Shown: one piece after another, positions 53,010 through 53,214 of the stretch
Position numbering within the stretch: position 1 is the stretch's first letter
How the letters are laid out: each line of letters begins with the position of its first letter
Assembly (NCBI GenBank): GCA_937899835.1
Contig: CALCCE010000092.1
Location: forward strand, 1 to 53,214
Source: an uncultured Flavobacteriales bacterium
GTDB taxonomy: Bacteria > Bacteroidota > Bacteroidia > Flavobacteriales_G > Salibacteraceae
Direction of reading: 5' to 3'
DNA length: 53,214 nucleotides
The notes under the pieces: model-generated
What the model was told of the DNA's origin: nothing
Databases searched by the model: none
The model's input: only the letters and a program-made list of their open reading frames with translations
Translations under genes and position numbers: made by a program

Positions 53010-53214
53010 ATGTATAGAGGGGCTGCAAAAATTGCACTGGTCACCATTGCGGTGCTCACCTTGGCGAGTGCTGGTTTACTAACCAACATTAGCTTCGACT
53101 ACGATTTCGAAAGCTTTTTTCCGACCGATGATCCCGACCTGGATTTCTACCTCGACTACCGCGAGGAGTTTGAGCCCGACAACGATTTTGTACTCATTGC
53201 CATTACTTCGGCTA
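53010..53214 (+). CDS. RND/MMPL-type transporter, 3' truncated by window edge
   Basis: Frame from ATG 53010 stays open to the window end (68 codons). A first membrane helix (KIALVTIAVLTLASAGLL) is followed by FDYDFESFFPTDDPDLDFYL and a segment FEPDNDFVLIAIT, the typical start of Bacteroidota MMPL-family exporters (first helix, then the first periplasmic loop with FPTDDP). Such proteins move lipids or hydrophobic molecules using the proton gradient. The rest of the gene lies outside the window. Confidence 0.75.
   Translation, partial: MYRGAAKIALVTIAVLTLASAGLLTNISFDYDFESFFPTDDPDLDFYLDYREEFEPDNDFVLIAITSA

Noticed and set aside
1-53214. Search for IS elements, integrases, toxin-antitoxin, restriction or other defence genes
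   Set aside because: None recognised; all long frames are housekeeping, envelope or surface genes with similar composition, so no island boundary can be supported.

Overview
The window is a chromosomal stretch from a member of the Bacteroidota, most likely a marine-type Flavobacteriales (Cryomorphaceae/Schleiferiaceae-like). This rests on type IX secretion (T9SS) C-terminal domains on two giant surface proteins, several Bacteroidota-restricted families (DUF4199, DUF4249, DUF4293, DUF5683, WbqC), a Rho with a long charged insertion, an endonuclease III without the iron-sulphur cysteines, and promoters carrying the Bacteroidota -7 box TAnnTTTG. The phylum is secure; the order is inference. No plasmid, prophage, transposase, CRISPR array, tRNA or rRNA was seen.

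Layout. 1-4823 is the 3' part of a repeat-rich T9SS adhesin. 4829-10324 holds an MBL hydrolase, a Mur-ligase-like peptidoglycan recycling enzyme, DUF4199, rho and DUF4293. 10330-16748 holds a YfcE-like phosphoesterase, an odd HAD-like protein, truA with an overlapping ABC exporter gene, and uvrA. 16986-22314 holds an ECF-type sigma factor with a small partner gene, nth, a GroES-like protein, acylphosphatase, bcp, recA and a TPR lipoprotein. 22404-25591 is the classic thrS-infC-rpmI-rplT operon; infC appears to start at ATA behind a strong Shine-Dalgarno. 25691-31386 holds an M48 membrane peptidase, a double-OmpA protein, an AraC regulator and an acyl-CoA carboxylase beta subunit. 31466-38591 is a compact minus-strand cluster: UPF0173 hydrolase, parA, parB, DUF5683, dapB, two signal peptidases I and wbqC. 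38713-43998 holds an FMN reductase, a DoxX-like protein, a small CxxC protein, arfB, a TM2 protein, an RluA-type pseudouridine synthase, panB and a DUF4249 lipoprotein. 44191-46110 is dnaK. 46222-51528 is a second giant PKD/SprB-repeat protein with a gliding-motility C-terminal domain. The window ends with a secreted propeller-like protein and the first codons of an RND/MMPL transporter.

Most genes are housekeeping, packed tightly, often convergent with stop codons that overlap in a shared TTAA/CTAA. Several genes begin at TTG, GTG or ATA. I found no clearly new multi-gene system. The points most worth a second look are the ~765-bp higher-order repeat and a duplicated ~165-residue module in the first adhesin, the ATA start with strong Shine-Dalgarno of infC, a similarly strong Shine-Dalgarno on the sigma-factor gene, two matched 17-bp palindromes before bcp, a possible sigma-54-type promoter before dnaK, and an uncharacterised small protein with a CGHCFPHG motif.
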